From NCBI RefSeq assembly GCF_036634195.1, contig NZ_JAZIFY010000001.1, positions 933,501-997,500 of the forward strand: 64,000 bases of DNA. The letters are read 5' to 3'. The DNA comes from Streptomyces sp. P9-A4 (GTDB lineage Bacteria; Actinomycetota; Actinomycetes; Streptomycetales; Streptomycetaceae). The position numbers and the translations under genes were made by a program. Positions 22,726 through 30,756 of the stretch are shown here, piece after piece. The stretch's first letter is position 1. The number at the start of each line of letters is the position of its first letter. Below the pieces are notes generated by a model. It did not search any database and had not been told where the DNA came from. It saw only the letters and a program-made list of their open reading frames with translations.

Positions 22726-24303
22726 CTACCAGCTGGCCCGGCGCTCCAGCTCCCAGAGCTGCATGACCGTCTGCGGGTCGAGCGCGCGCTCGCCGCCGCC
22801 GATGTCCTCACGGGCCGCGAGGTACAGCTTGCCCTGCCACAGCGGCAGCAGCCGGACGTCCTGGACCATGATCTCCTGGGCCTCCACGAACTCGTTCGTG
22901 ACGCCCCCCCGGTCGCTCTCGCGACGGGACTTCGGGATCAGCACGTCAGTGATCCTGGGGCTCACGTACGGGGTGCCGAGGACGTTCTCCTTGCCCATGA
23001 AGGGCGCGACGAAGTTGTCCGGGTCCGGGAAGTCGGGGAACCAGCCGCGGCCGAAGACCGGGTACTCGCCCTTCTGGAAGCCCGCCGTGAACTCCTTCCA
23101 GGGCTTTCCGTGCAGGGTGATCTTGAAGAGGCCGGACTCCTCGAGCTGCCGCTTGAGCTCGGCGAACTCGGCGGCCGTGGAGGAGCCGTACCGGTCCGTC
23201 GTGTACCAGAAGGTCAGCTCGACGGGATCGGTGATGTCGGCGTCGCGGAGGATCTCCTTGGCCTTGGCGGCGTCGGGCGAACCGAAGCGGTCGAAGAACT
23301 TGGTGGTGTGGGCGGCGATGCCCTTGGGCACCATCGAGTACAGGGGCTCGGCGGTGCCCTGGTAGACCCTGTTGACCAGTTCGTCGCGGTCGACGAGCTG
23401 GGCGATGGCCTTGCGGACGGCGAGCTTGGCGACCGAGGGGTCCTGGGTGTTGAAGACCAGGTAGCGGATGTCCGCGCCCGTCGACTCGACGAGCTGGAGG
23501 CCCTTGTTCTCGGGCTTGTCGTCCTGGAGCGCGACGACCTCCTCGGCGGTGAGGCCGCGGTAGGTGGCGTCGATCTCGCTCTTCTTGAGCGCGGCGACCA
23601 TCGCGTCGGACTGGTCGTAGTACCGGATGGTCACGCCGCCGTTCTTGCGGTCGGCGAACCCCTTGTACGTCGGGTTCTTCGTCAGCTCCGCCGTCTTGCG
23701 CTCGGAGTAGGAGTCGAGGACGTACGGTCCCGAGCCGGTGATCTTGCCGTCCTTGCGGAGGGCGTTGGCCGGGTAGTCGGCCGGGTCCACGAGGGACATC
23801 GCCGGGGTGGCCAGGATGAACGGGAACGTGGCGTCCGACTTGTTGAGCCGGAAGACGACGGTACGGTCGCCGACGGTCTCGATCTTGTCGAGGGAGCCGA
23901 GCATCCCGTTGGGGCCGCCCTTGAAGTTGATCGTGCGGATGCGCTCGATCGAGTACTGCACGGCCTTGGCGTCCAGCTTGTGCCCGTTGGAGAACACGAG
24001 GCCCTCCAGGAGCTTGCATTCGAAGACCCGGCTCGAGGTGTCGGTGAACTTGCAGTCGGCGGCGTCCGACTGTGGAGTCGTACTTCCCGTCGGGAAACTC
24101 ACCAGGGTCTGGAAGACATTCCGGAAGAGCTCCCAGGAATTGTCCCAGGCGGCGGCCGGGTCAAGCGTGGTGGGAGAACTCGTCGTACCGATGACGATTC
24201 TCTGATCCCCGGCGGAATCACTGTCCGAGAAGACACTGCATCCGGTTACCAGGGATATGGACACAAGGGCTGCAGCGGCCTGCAGACTGGTCCGGTTGAA
24301 CAC
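22726..24303 (-). CDS. peptide/nickel-type ABC transporter solute-binding lipoprotein
   Basis: 525 residues from GTG 24303, with GAGGAG 7 bases upstream. A lipoprotein signal (LQAAAALVSISLVTGC) precedes a full-length SBP_bac_5 domain: IVIGTTSSPTTLDPAAAWDN, then ITGSGPYVLDSYSERKTAEL, VRKAIAQLVDRDELVNRVYQ and the C-terminal VQDVRLLPLWQGKLYLAARE. It binds oligopeptides or similar ligands outside the cell for an OppBCDF-like importer. No permease genes are adjacent, so it is an orphan or shares a transporter elsewhere. Confidence 0.9.
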   Translation of the reverse strand: MFNRTSLQAAAALVSISLVTGCSVFSDSDSAGDQRIVIGTTSSPTTLDPAAAWDNSWELFRNVFQTLVSFPTGSTTPQSDAADCKFTDTSSRVFECKLLEGLVFSNGHKLDAKAVQYSIERIRTINFKGGPNGMLGSLDKIETVGDRTVVFRLNKSDATFPFILATPAMSLVDPADYPANALRKDGKITGSGPYVLDSYSERKTAELTKNPTYKGFADRKNGGVTIRYYDQSDAMVAALKKSEIDATYRGLTAEEVVALQDDKPENKGLQLVESTGADIRYLVFNTQDPSVAKLAVRKAIAQLVDRDELVNRVYQGTAEPLYSMVPKGIAAHTTKFFDRFGSPDAAKAKEILRDADITDPVELTFWYTTDRYGSSTAAEFAELKRQLEESGLFKITLHGKPWKEFTAGFQKGEYPVFGRGWFPDFPDPDNFVAPFMGKENVLGTPYVSPRITDVLIPKSRRESDRGGVTNEFVEAQEIMVQDVRLLPLWQGKLYLAAREDIGGGERALDPQTVMQLWELERRASW

Positions 24304-24416
24304 GTGCACGCTCCTCGTTCGGCCGGGGGTCGGCCGACGATACCGCAGCACCCCGTCAGGTCAATCGTCGAGCCCGACGGGGCACTTGAGTCATTCGACG
24401 TATAACCGGGCCCAAT

Positions 24417-24444
24417 CCGGACACTGTTTCCGGAAAGTGTCCGG
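24417..24444 (-). terminator. hairpin after the SDR gene
   Basis: Arms CCGGACACT (24417-24425) and AGTGTCCGG (24436-24444) flank a loop that is itself the palindrome-like GTTTCCGGAA. It lies 7 bases beyond the SDR stop codon and probably ends the fabG-SDR transcript. Confidence 0.65.
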
Positions 24445-24451
24445 TTATCGG

Positions 24452-25219
24452 TCACCCCACTCCGGCGTTCAGGAAAATCCCGCCGTCGACGACGAGCGTC
24501 TGGCCGGTGATCCACTCCGACTGCGAGGAGGTCAGGAACGCCGCAGCGCCACCGATGTCCTCGGGCTCGCCGAGCCGGCCGAGCGGATAGGAGGCGGCCG
24601 CCTCCGCTTCCCGGCCCTCGTAGAGCGCCTGGGCGAATTTCGTCTTGACGACGGCGGGCGCGATGGCGTTGACCCGCACGAGCGGCGCGAATTCATGCGC
24701 CAGCTGAAGGGTCAGATTGACCATCGCGGCCTTGCTCATTCCGTACGCACCGATGAAAGGCGAGGCGGAGACGCCGGCGATCGAGGCGATGTTCACGATC
24801 GCGCCGCCGTGTTCCTTCTGCCAGGCGTGCCAGCTGCGCTGGGCGAAACCGAGCGCCGAGACCACGTTCGTCTCGAAGACCTTCCGGGCCACCCCGAGGT
24901 CCAGGTCCGCGATGGGGCCGAAGACCGGATTCGTCCCGGCGTTGTTGACCAGGAAGTCGAGACGGCCGAAGCCGTCCATCGCCGCCTCGACGGCGGCGGC
25001 CTGGTGGACCTCGTCGTGGGCCTTGCCGGGGACGGCGATCGCCCGGTCGGCCCCGAGGCGCTCGACGGCCTCCTTGAGGGCCTCCTCGCCGCGTCCGGTG
25101 ATGACGACCCGGTCGCCGCGCGCGACGAGCGCCTCGGCGATCCCGTAGCCGATGCCCCGGCTCGCGCCGGTGACGAGGGCGACCTTGCCGGACAGCTCCG
25201 GCCGTGCCTGTGCGGTCAT
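24452..25219 (-). CDS. short-chain dehydrogenase/reductase
   Basis: 255 residues from ATG 25219. A classical SDR: cofactor loop TGASRGIG, the NNAG motif (FLVNNAGTNP), catalytic Ser in NIASIAGV, and the Tyr-x3-Lys pair in AYGMSKAAM. The C-terminal end GQTLVVDGGIFLNAG is typical of FabG-like enzymes. It is an NAD(P)-dependent reductase or dehydrogenase of an acyl or alcohol substrate. It follows a second SDR (25249-26010) by 29 bases and is probably co-transcribed with it. Confidence 0.9.
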   Translation of the reverse strand: MTAQARPELSGKVALVTGASRGIGYGIAEALVARGDRVVITGRGEEALKEAVERLGADRAIAVPGKAHDEVHQAAAVEAAMDGFGRLDFLVNNAGTNPVFGPIADLDLGVARKVFETNVVSALGFAQRSWHAWQKEHGGAIVNIASIAGVSASPFIGAYGMSKAAMVNLTLQLAHEFAPLVRVNAIAPAVVKTKFAQALYEGREAEAAASYPLGRLGEPEDIGGAAAFLTSSQSEWITGQTLVVDGGIFLNAGVG

Positions 25220-25248
25220 GTCTGCCGTGCTCCTCTCGCTGCCGGGCG

Positions 25249-26010
25249 TCAGTTGAGCGGGCCGCCGGCCACGTACATGACCTGACCGGAGACGAAGCCG
25301 GCGTCGTCGCCCGCAAAGAAGGCGATCGCGTTCGCGACGTCCTCGGGGCGGCCGACCCGCTGCACCGGGATCATGGAGGCGGCGGCGGCCTGGAACTCCT
25401 CGAAGCCCATGCCCACGCGCTCGGCTGTCTGCGCGGTCATCTCGGTGACGATGAAGCCCGGGGCGACGGCGTTGGCGGTGATGCCGAACTTGCCGAGCTC
25501 CTTGGCGAGCGTCTTGGTCAGACCCTGCAGACCGGCCTTCACGGCCGAGTAGTTCGCCTGGCCCCGGTTGCCGAGGGCCGAGGAGGAGGAGAGCGAGACG
25601 ATCCGGCCGAAGCCCGCGTCCACCATGTGCTTCTGGCAGGCCTTCGCCATCAGGAAGGCACCCTTGAGGTGCACGTTCATGACGAGGTCCCAGTCGGACT
25701 CGGACATCTTGAAGAGCAGGTTGTCGCGGAGCACGCCCGCGTTGTTGACGAGGATCGTCGGCGCGCCGAGTTCGGCGGCGACGCGCGCGACGGCGGCCTC
25801 CACCTGGGCGCTGTCGGAGACGTCGCAGCCGACCGCGAGGGCGGTGCCGCCCGCGGCGGTGATCTTCTCGACGGTGTCCTTGCAGGCCGCCTCGTCGAGG
25901 TCGAGTACGGCGACGGCGCGGCCCTCGGCCGCGAGGCGCAGCGCGGTGGCGGCGCCGATTCCCCGTGCGGCACCCGTGACGACGGCTACGCGCTGCTCGG
26001 TGGTGGACAT
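25249..26010 (-). CDS. fabG: 3-oxoacyl-ACP reductase-like SDR (FabG family)
   Basis: 253 residues from ATG 26010. The cofactor motif is TGAARGIG, then LVNNAGVLRDNLLFKM, catalytic Ser in SLSSSSALGNRGQ, Tyr-x3-Lys in NYSAVKAGL, and a FabG-like end (SGQVMYVAGGPLN). FabG reduces 3-oxoacyl-ACP with NADPH in fatty-acid synthesis. Many Streptomyces paralogues act in other pathways, and this copy is not in the fab operon. It is first in a two-gene unit with the neighbouring SDR. Upstream, about 26079-26100, a short dyad (AGCGACCGCT) could bind a regulator. Confidence 0.85.
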   Translation of the reverse strand: MSTTEQRVAVVTGAARGIGAATALRLAAEGRAVAVLDLDEAACKDTVEKITAAGGTALAVGCDVSDSAQVEAAVARVAAELGAPTILVNNAGVLRDNLLFKMSESDWDLVMNVHLKGAFLMAKACQKHMVDAGFGRIVSLSSSSALGNRGQANYSAVKAGLQGLTKTLAKELGKFGITANAVAPGFIVTEMTAQTAERVGMGFEEFQAAAASMIPVQRVGRPEDVANAIAFFAGDDAGFVSGQVMYVAGGPLN

Positions 26011-26131
26011 GCTTGGTTCTCCTCGCCCTTGGATCGTCCCTGGTCGCGGCCGAACCGGTCACCCGCTCCTGCGTCCCGCACATGAGCGACCGCTTAGTAT
26101 CGTCCGCAGAACGAGACGCTAGAAGCACGGG

Positions 26132-26158
26132 CACCCGGTGTCAACGGCCCACCGGGTG
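26132..26158 (-). terminator. possible terminator hairpin after DUF3037 gene
   Basis: CACCCGGT (26132-26139) pairs with ACCGGGTG (26151-26158) across an 11-base loop, downstream of the DUF3037 stop at 26193. It is moderate in strength. Confidence 0.45.
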
Positions 26159-26192
26159 CACCTGGTCACTCCCCGTCCCCGGGCGCGTGCGC

Positions 26193-26576
26193 TCAGCGCA
26201 CCAGCAGGTCGAGGAGCCGCTCCACCTCGGCCTCGGGATCGGCGGTGAGGCCCGTGTGCACGGGGCCGGGCTGGACGACCGTGGAGCGCGGGGCGATGAG
26301 CCAGCGGAAGCGGCGCCCGGCGTCGTCACCGGCGGCCTGGCCGGCGGCGTCACCCCCGAGGCAGACCCCCTCGACGGCGCGCAGCGCGGCCCGGACACCG
26401 GTCACGTCGGCCGCCGGGTCCAGAACCGAGAGCTTCGCCTCGTCCAGATGGGTCCGGGCGGCCACGTAGGACCGGGCGCGGCAGTAGACGACCACTCCGG
26501 CGTTGAAGCACTCACCGCGCTCGACCCGGGGCACCACGCGCAGCAGCGCGTACTCGAAGACGTCGCGGTCGGTCAC
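26193..26576 (-). CDS. DUF3037 protein
   Basis: 127 residues from GTG 26576. Family features are YALLRVVPRVERGECFNAGV, VVYCRARSYVAARTHLDE and the C-terminal RFRWLIAPRSTVVQPGPVHT. The GTG overlaps the stop of the upstream HipA-like kinase as GTGA, so translation is coupled. DUF3037 genes are repeatedly found with HipA-like kinases in bacteria. The pairing suggests they work together, perhaps as an atypical toxin-antitoxin or regulatory pair, but the role is unproven. Confidence 0.88.
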   Translation of the reverse strand: MTDRDVFEYALLRVVPRVERGECFNAGVVVYCRARSYVAARTHLDEAKLSVLDPAADVTGVRAALRAVEGVCLGGDAAGQAAGDDAGRRFRWLIAPRSTVVQPGPVHTGLTADPEAEVERLLDLLVR

Positions 26577-27418
26577 GGGGTGCTGTCCTTCTCGGTGGTG
26601 TGCGGCCGGGGCGCGAGGCGCTCGGCGAGCCAGCCGGGCGGCTGCTGGGGCCGGTTCTCGGTACGCGGTCCGAGCGTGATCCGCTCGTGGATGGTGGCGG
26701 CGCGCGGGAGCAGCGCCTCGACGTAGGCGGCGCGCACCTCGTCGGTGCTCGCGAACCCGGGCTCGTCGACGAGCCACTCGTCGGGCACGTCGGCAGCAAC
26801 CTCGTCGAGGAGTTCGCGGGTGACGAGCGGCGCGAGCTCGGCGGCGGCCGCGGCCACGTCCGGTGCGAAGCGGGCGAGGACGTGGTCGGAGGCGTCGTAC
26901 GGCTTGGCCGCGGAGGCCTGGGCACCGGGCCAGTTGTGGTGCCAGATCATGGTGGCGCCGTGGTCGATGAGCCACAGGTCGCCGTGCCAGACGAGCATGT
27001 TCGGGTTCCGCCAGGACCGGTCGACGTTGTTGATGACCGCGTCGAACCAGACGACCCGGCCGGCCTCGACCGGGTCCACCTCGTACGCCAGCGGGTCGAA
27101 GCCCAGCGAACCGGGCAGGAAGTCCATGCCCAGGTTGAGCCCGCCGCTCGCCTTCAGCAGCTCCTGCACCTCCTGGTCGGGCTCGGAGAGCCCGATGACC
27201 GGGTCGAGCTGGATGGTCACCAGCTCCGGCACCCGCAGGCCGAGCCTCCGGCCGAGCTGCCCGCAGATGACCTCGGCGACCAGCGTCTTGCGCCCCTGCC
27301 CGGCGCCGGTGAACTTCATGACGTATGTGCCGTAATCGTCCGCCTCGACGATCCCGGGGAGCGAGCCGCCCTCACGCAGGGGCGTGACATAGCGGGTCGC
27401 GACTACCTCTGTGAGCAC
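26573..27418 (-). CDS. HipA-like serine/threonine kinase
   Basis: 281 residues from GTG 27418. The fold is the HipA_2 kinase type. YGTYVMKFTGAGQGRKTLVA carries the ATP-binding lysine, and AEVICGQLGRRLGLRVPELV follows. The catalytic Asp lies in WFDAVINNVDRSWRNPNMLV, and the metal-binding Asp in DLWLIDHGATMIWHHNW. It lacks the full HipA N-terminal domain, and no HipB antitoxin is next to it. It overlaps a DUF3037 gene by 4 bases. HipA proteins phosphorylate translation or other targets; the substrate of this subfamily is not known to me. The frame remains open upstream into a gene remnant. Confidence 0.88.
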   Translation of the reverse strand: MLTEVVATRYVTPLREGGSLPGIVEADDYGTYVMKFTGAGQGRKTLVAEVICGQLGRRLGLRVPELVTIQLDPVIGLSEPDQEVQELLKASGGLNLGMDFLPGSLGFDPLAYEVDPVEAGRVVWFDAVINNVDRSWRNPNMLVWHGDLWLIDHGATMIWHHNWPGAQASAAKPYDASDHVLARFAPDVAAAAAELAPLVTRELLDEVAADVPDEWLVDEPGFASTDEVRAAYVEALLPRAATIHERITLGPRTENRPQQPPGWLAERLAPRPHTTEKDSTP

Positions 27419-27559
27419 TTTCCCAGGCCACCCATCTCTTCCATGGAAGGTGCATCGTAACCGAGGGTGATCACGGGCGAGGTGGACCCGAACCACGACC
27501 GGCGGCGCCCCTCGCCGGAGGCGGGACGGACCCGAAACTCCCCCGGCGGCGCCCGTCGC

Positions 27560-27730
27560 CGGGCAGCCGGCAGCCAGATCGGGCGCGAGCCCGGAACTGA
27601 GGCGCGTGGGCGCTCCGATCACCAGGCCGTCGCACATGCCGTCCGCGAACCGCTCGGCGTACGCGGGGTCCCACGGCTCGCCGGTCACGAACATCTCGGA
27701 CCGTCCGCCGCGCCGGCGGGTGATCTTCAC
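27560..27730 (-). pseudogene. N-terminal gene remnant upstream of the kinase
   Basis: From GTG 27730 the complement reads KITRRRGGRSEMFVTGEPWD, then PAYAERFADGMCDGLVIG. It then decays into low-quality sequence that stays in frame with the kinase until 27418. It looks like the start of an independent conserved gene whose remainder has been deleted. An alternative is a longer kinase with a 104-residue extension, which I think less likely. Confidence 0.45.
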
Positions 27731-27735
27731 ACCGG

Positions 27736-28719
27736 CTACCCCGGGGAGATGTGCACGCCGTCGAGGGCCCGTTGGGAGCCGCGGTCCGACTTCTCCGCCA
27801 TCTGCCCCGGCACGGCCCGCGGTTCGGCCTTCGGCACGAACCTCTGCGCGGCTCCCGGAACGGAACCCGGCGCGCCTTTCGGGTCCTTCTTCGGCCCGTT
27901 CCCCTTGTCCTGACCCTGACCCTGACCCTGACCCTGCCCCTGCCCCAGACCCGGGTACGACGGCACGGGGTCGTGCCCGTGCTCGTCGCAGGGCGTGTCC
28001 TTCGGAGGCTCGCCCTTCCCCTTCGCCCCGGGCTTGCCCTTGGCCTTGCCCTCCGCCTTCTTCCCCACCCCGTACGCGCGGCACGCAGGCTCCCACCCGT
28101 CGGCCGGGGGCGACCCGGGCCGCCCCGCCGGACTCGCCGGAACGGGCTTCGCCTCGGGCGGAGTCGTACCGCCGGACGGCCGGACGGTCCCCCCGTCGAA
28201 CGCGGGAACGGGCGTCGCCGGTACGGGAGCGGGCTCCTCGTCGAAGCGGCGGGGCAGGTCCACGGCGGCGATGGCCACGCCGCCGAGCGTCACGCTCGCG
28301 AGGAGCGCGGCGAGGCTCGTCCTCAGGGAGCGCCGACGGAACCGTCGTACGCCACCGGGGGCCCAGTCGTCGCGGCGGCGCGTCCGCCGGGTCCCGTGCA
28401 GGCCTGCGTCACGCGCCGCACGGAAGGCGGCGAGCGCACCCTCCTCACCCCCGAGGCCGCCGCGCCCACCGAGGTCACCGAGGTCACCGAGGTCACCGAG
28501 GTCACCGAGATCACCAAGGCCCCCGCCCGGCCCCGCGCCCGTGATGTCGCCGGCCCCGTCCGCCCGGCGACTCCGATCGGCACCATCCACCCGATCGGTC
28601 CCCTCGGCTCTCCGGGTCCCCCCGTCGGCCGTGGCCTCCCCCGTCCCGCCCCGGTCGCCGCGCAGCGCGGCCCGCAGCGCCTGCTCCAGGCCGTCGTGCC
28701 CGCGCTCGTCGGACGTCAT
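27736..28719 (-). CDS. repeat-rich single-pass membrane protein beside ECF sigma factor
   Basis: 327 residues from ATG 28719; GGAGGTGA upstream overlaps the sigma-factor stop, so the two are coupled. N-terminal half: disordered, Gly/Asp/Arg-rich, with a run of Gly-Asp-Leu repeats. One transmembrane segment follows at about residues 130-153 (LRTSLAALLASVTLGGVAIA). The extracytoplasmic part is Pro-rich, then Lys/Gly-rich with Gln-Gly repeats, and holds two Cys (WEPACRAYG, KDTPCDEHG). It resembles proteins encoded after ECF sigma genes that act as membrane regulators, but it has no recognisable zinc anti-sigma motif. Confidence 0.75.
   Translation of the reverse strand: MTSDERGHDGLEQALRAALRGDRGGTGEATADGGTRRAEGTDRVDGADRSRRADGAGDITGAGPGGGLGDLGDLGDLGDLGDLGGRGGLGGEEGALAAFRAARDAGLHGTRRTRRRDDWAPGGVRRFRRRSLRTSLAALLASVTLGGVAIAAVDLPRRFDEEPAPVPATPVPAFDGGTVRPSGGTTPPEAKPVPASPAGRPGSPPADGWEPACRAYGVGKKAEGKAKGKPGAKGKGEPPKDTPCDEHGHDPVPSYPGLGQGQGQGQGQGQDKGNGPKKDPKGAPGSVPGAAQRFVPKAEPRAVPGQMAEKSDRGSQRALDGVHISPG
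27909..27946. repeat. CCTGAC hexamer array
   Basis: About six tandem CCTGAC/CCTGCC hexamers encode the Gln-Gly repeat of the membrane protein. It is a slippage-prone microsatellite. Confidence 0.8.
28467..28517. repeat. GAGGTCACC 9-base array
   Basis: Five to six copies of the 9-base unit GAGGTCACC encode consecutive Gly-Asp-Leu triplets in the membrane protein. The copies are almost identical, which implies recent expansion. Confidence 0.85.
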
Positions 28720-28723
28720 CCCG

Positions 28724-29305
28724 TCACCTCCCTCTTCCCCCGAGTTCCCGGGCCAGCCGCTTCAGACCCCGGTGCGCGGCGGACCGTACCGCACCGGGAC
28801 GCTTGCCCAGAACCCGGGCGGCGGTCGGACCGTCGAGACCGACGACGACCCGGAGCAGCACGGCCTCGGCCTGTTCGCGCGGCAGGCCCATGACCAGCGC
28901 GACCGCCTGCTCGGTCGAGAGGGCCTCCAACGCCTCCCCCGCGGTGTCGGCGGGGGAGGGAAATTCGAGTTCGTCGGGTACGAGCAGGGCCGGGCGGGGC
29001 CGTGACCGCGCCCTGCGCAGGTGGTCGAGGGCCCGGTGCCTGGCTATGGTCGCGGTCCAGCCCCGGAACCCCACGCCGTCGCCCCGGAAGCGGCCGAGGT
29101 CGCGGGCTATCTCGAGCCACGCCTCGGAGGCGACGTCCTCGGCGTCCTCCCCGACGATGCCCCGGAGGTAGCCGAGAAGTCCCGGGTAGACGGCCCGATA
29201 GGCGTGGGCGAACGCCTCCTCGTCGCCCTCCTGGGCCCGTGCGACGGCCGAGGCGAGTTCCACGTCGCGCGCGGTGGTGGGCGTGTGCCCCGTCCCCTCG
29301 TCCAC
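28724..29305 (-). CDS. ECF-type RNA polymerase sigma factor
   Basis: 193 residues from GTG 29305 (GAGGA 5 bases before). Region 2: AFAHAYRAVYPGLLGYLRGI, then AEDVASEAWLEIARDLGRF with FRGWTATIARHRALDHLRRA. Region 4: LPREQAEAVLLRVVVGLDGP, then TAARVLGKRPGAVRSAAHRG. This is a complete group 4 sigma factor. Its stop lies inside the ribosome-binding site of the following membrane protein, so the pair forms an operon; the partner may control sigma activity. The regulon is unknown. Confidence 0.9.
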   Translation of the reverse strand: MDEGTGHTPTTARDVELASAVARAQEGDEEAFAHAYRAVYPGLLGYLRGIVGEDAEDVASEAWLEIARDLGRFRGDGVGFRGWTATIARHRALDHLRRARSRPRPALLVPDELEFPSPADTAGEALEALSTEQAVALVMGLPREQAEAVLLRVVVGLDGPTAARVLGKRPGAVRSAAHRGLKRLARELGGRGR

Positions 29306-29384
29306 GCGATCCTCTTCACAGCCCGTGCGTTCGTCGACCTCCGGTCGCCACCGCGTACCGGAACACGGTCATCCTGTCAGACAG

Positions 29385-29861
29385 TCAACATCTGCCCGCC
29401 ACACGTCCGTCAGGTGCGCAGACCCTCCGTGTGCGGGTACGCGGCGGGCGCCGCCCGTGCAGGGTGAGGAAGTACGTCTGCAGGGACTCCCCCGGTCCGA
29501 TCTCGAAGCGGTTCACCGTCCGGCCGAGCGGGTTCCACACCCGGCCGTCCGGCATCCGCGAGCCGACGGGGTGGGTGAAGACGGTGCGGAGCAGATGGTC
29601 CGGCGGGAGATCCACCCAGACCGCCCCGGCCTCGCGGACCAGTACCTCGCCGACGTACGCGCCGATCGCCAGCAGCGGTCCCGCGACCTCCTCGCGGCCC
29701 GCGCCGCCGCGTCTCAGTCCGTCGACGAGCCGGTCGACGACGCGGAGACTCTCCGCGGTGTAGTCCAACGGAAGCCGTGCCCTCGCGGTGGCGCGCTCCA
29801 CGAACGCGGCTGCGTGACCTTCCATTTCGGCCGCGGACACCGTCAGGTTCTCGCACTCCAT
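29385..29861 (-). CDS. hypothetical protein
   Basis: 158 residues from ATG 29861, with AGGAAGGTG about 8 bases upstream. Features: an N-terminal helical part (SAAEMEGHAAAFVERATARA), LPLDYTAESLRVVDRLVDGL, then AIGAYVGEVLVREAGAVWVD and the C-terminal WNPLGRTVNRFEIGPGESLQ. The middle block resembles small Streptomyces proteins with a hydrophobic core and no catalytic motif. There is no signal peptide. I recognise no function. Confidence 0.7.
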   Translation of the reverse strand: MECENLTVSAAEMEGHAAAFVERATARARLPLDYTAESLRVVDRLVDGLRRGGAGREEVAGPLLAIGAYVGEVLVREAGAVWVDLPPDHLLRTVFTHPVGSRMPDGRVWNPLGRTVNRFEIGPGESLQTYFLTLHGRRPPRTRTRRVCAPDGRVAGRC

Positions 29862-30024
29862 ACGTGATCACCTTCCTCTTCGTAGCGGCGTCGTTCGCCG
29901 GATGATCAAGCGGATGCGGGGCCCGGGACATCACGGCAGGAGCGAGTGACGCTGGTCACAGGGCCGGGGGCGTAAGCCCGATGACGGCCCCTGCCGTCGA
30001 TACGACACCCCCTAGGGTGAGGGG

Positions 30025-30708
30025 GTGCCTTCGCGATCCCTCCTGACCAGCGCCTCCCTCGACGACACGGCTCTCCTCACGCACACCGAGCAGGGCCGTG
30101 CCTGGCCGCTCCTGGTGTGGGTGCCGGGGCCGGGCGTGCGGATGGTGTCGAGCGCGGTGCTCGGCGGAGGCATCGGCACGCGCGCGTGGGTACTCAACGC
30201 CCAGGTCCCGCCCGGCTACGACCGTCTCGACCCGGTCGCCCATCTGCGTGAACTGGCCGCCGGGGCGGGGCTCGAAGGTACGGGCGTGGGCCTGATGACG
30301 GCGGCCTCCGTCGCGGACCGCCGCCACGCGGTGGACGGCGGGGTGCGGGCCGTGGTGACCGCCGGGATCGGGGTACGGGGCTGGGCGGCCGCCCCCGGGA
30401 CCGGCGGTGTCATGGTGCCGCGTCCCGGCACGATCAACATCATCGTGTCGCTGCCCGTACCCCTCACGGACGCCGCCCTCGTCAACGCGGTCGCCACCGC
30501 CACCGAGGCCAAGGTGCAGGCCCTGGTCGAGCTGGGCGCCGACGCCTCCGGCACGCCCACGGACGCGGTGTGCGTGGCCGCGCCCACGGCCGCCCCGGGC
30601 ACCGCCGCCGAGCCCTTCGCGGGACCCCGCTCCCTGTGGGGTGCCCGTCTGGCCCGCGCGGTCCACACGGCGACCCGGGCGGCCTGCGCGGGACTGCTCG
30701 CCGCCTGA
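30025..30708 (+). CDS. cbiZ: adenosylcobinamide amidohydrolase
   Basis: 227 residues from GTG 30025 after GAGGGG. The CbiZ family blocks are present: LLVWVPGPGVRMVSSAVLGG, TRAWVLNAQVPPGYDRLDP, TGVGLMTAASVADRRHAV, VRAVVTAGIGVRGWAAAP and TINIIVSLPVPLTDAALVNA. It cleaves the aminopropanol arm of salvaged cobinamide so that the ring can re-enter cobalamin synthesis. Length is normal. It is a single gene, and no cobalamin riboswitch is visible in front of it. Confidence 0.92.
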   Translation: MPSRSLLTSASLDDTALLTHTEQGRAWPLLVWVPGPGVRMVSSAVLGGGIGTRAWVLNAQVPPGYDRLDPVAHLRELAAGAGLEGTGVGLMTAASVADRRHAVDGGVRAVVTAGIGVRGWAAAPGTGGVMVPRPGTINIIVSLPVPLTDAALVNAVATATEAKVQALVELGADASGTPTDAVCVAAPTAAPGTAAEPFAGPRSLWGARLARAVHTATRAACAGLLAA

Positions 30709-30756
30709 GGCGGGCCGCTCACGTCCTCGGCCGCGGATCAACTCATGGGCGGCGCC

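Noticed and set aside
27900..28520. Possible CRISPR or satellite arrays
   Set aside because: The units are 6 or 9 bases with no spacers, in frame with coding sequence.
29862..30024. Cobalamin riboswitch before cbiZ
   Set aside because: No recognisable B12-box sequence or the matching stems were found in the 163-base leader.
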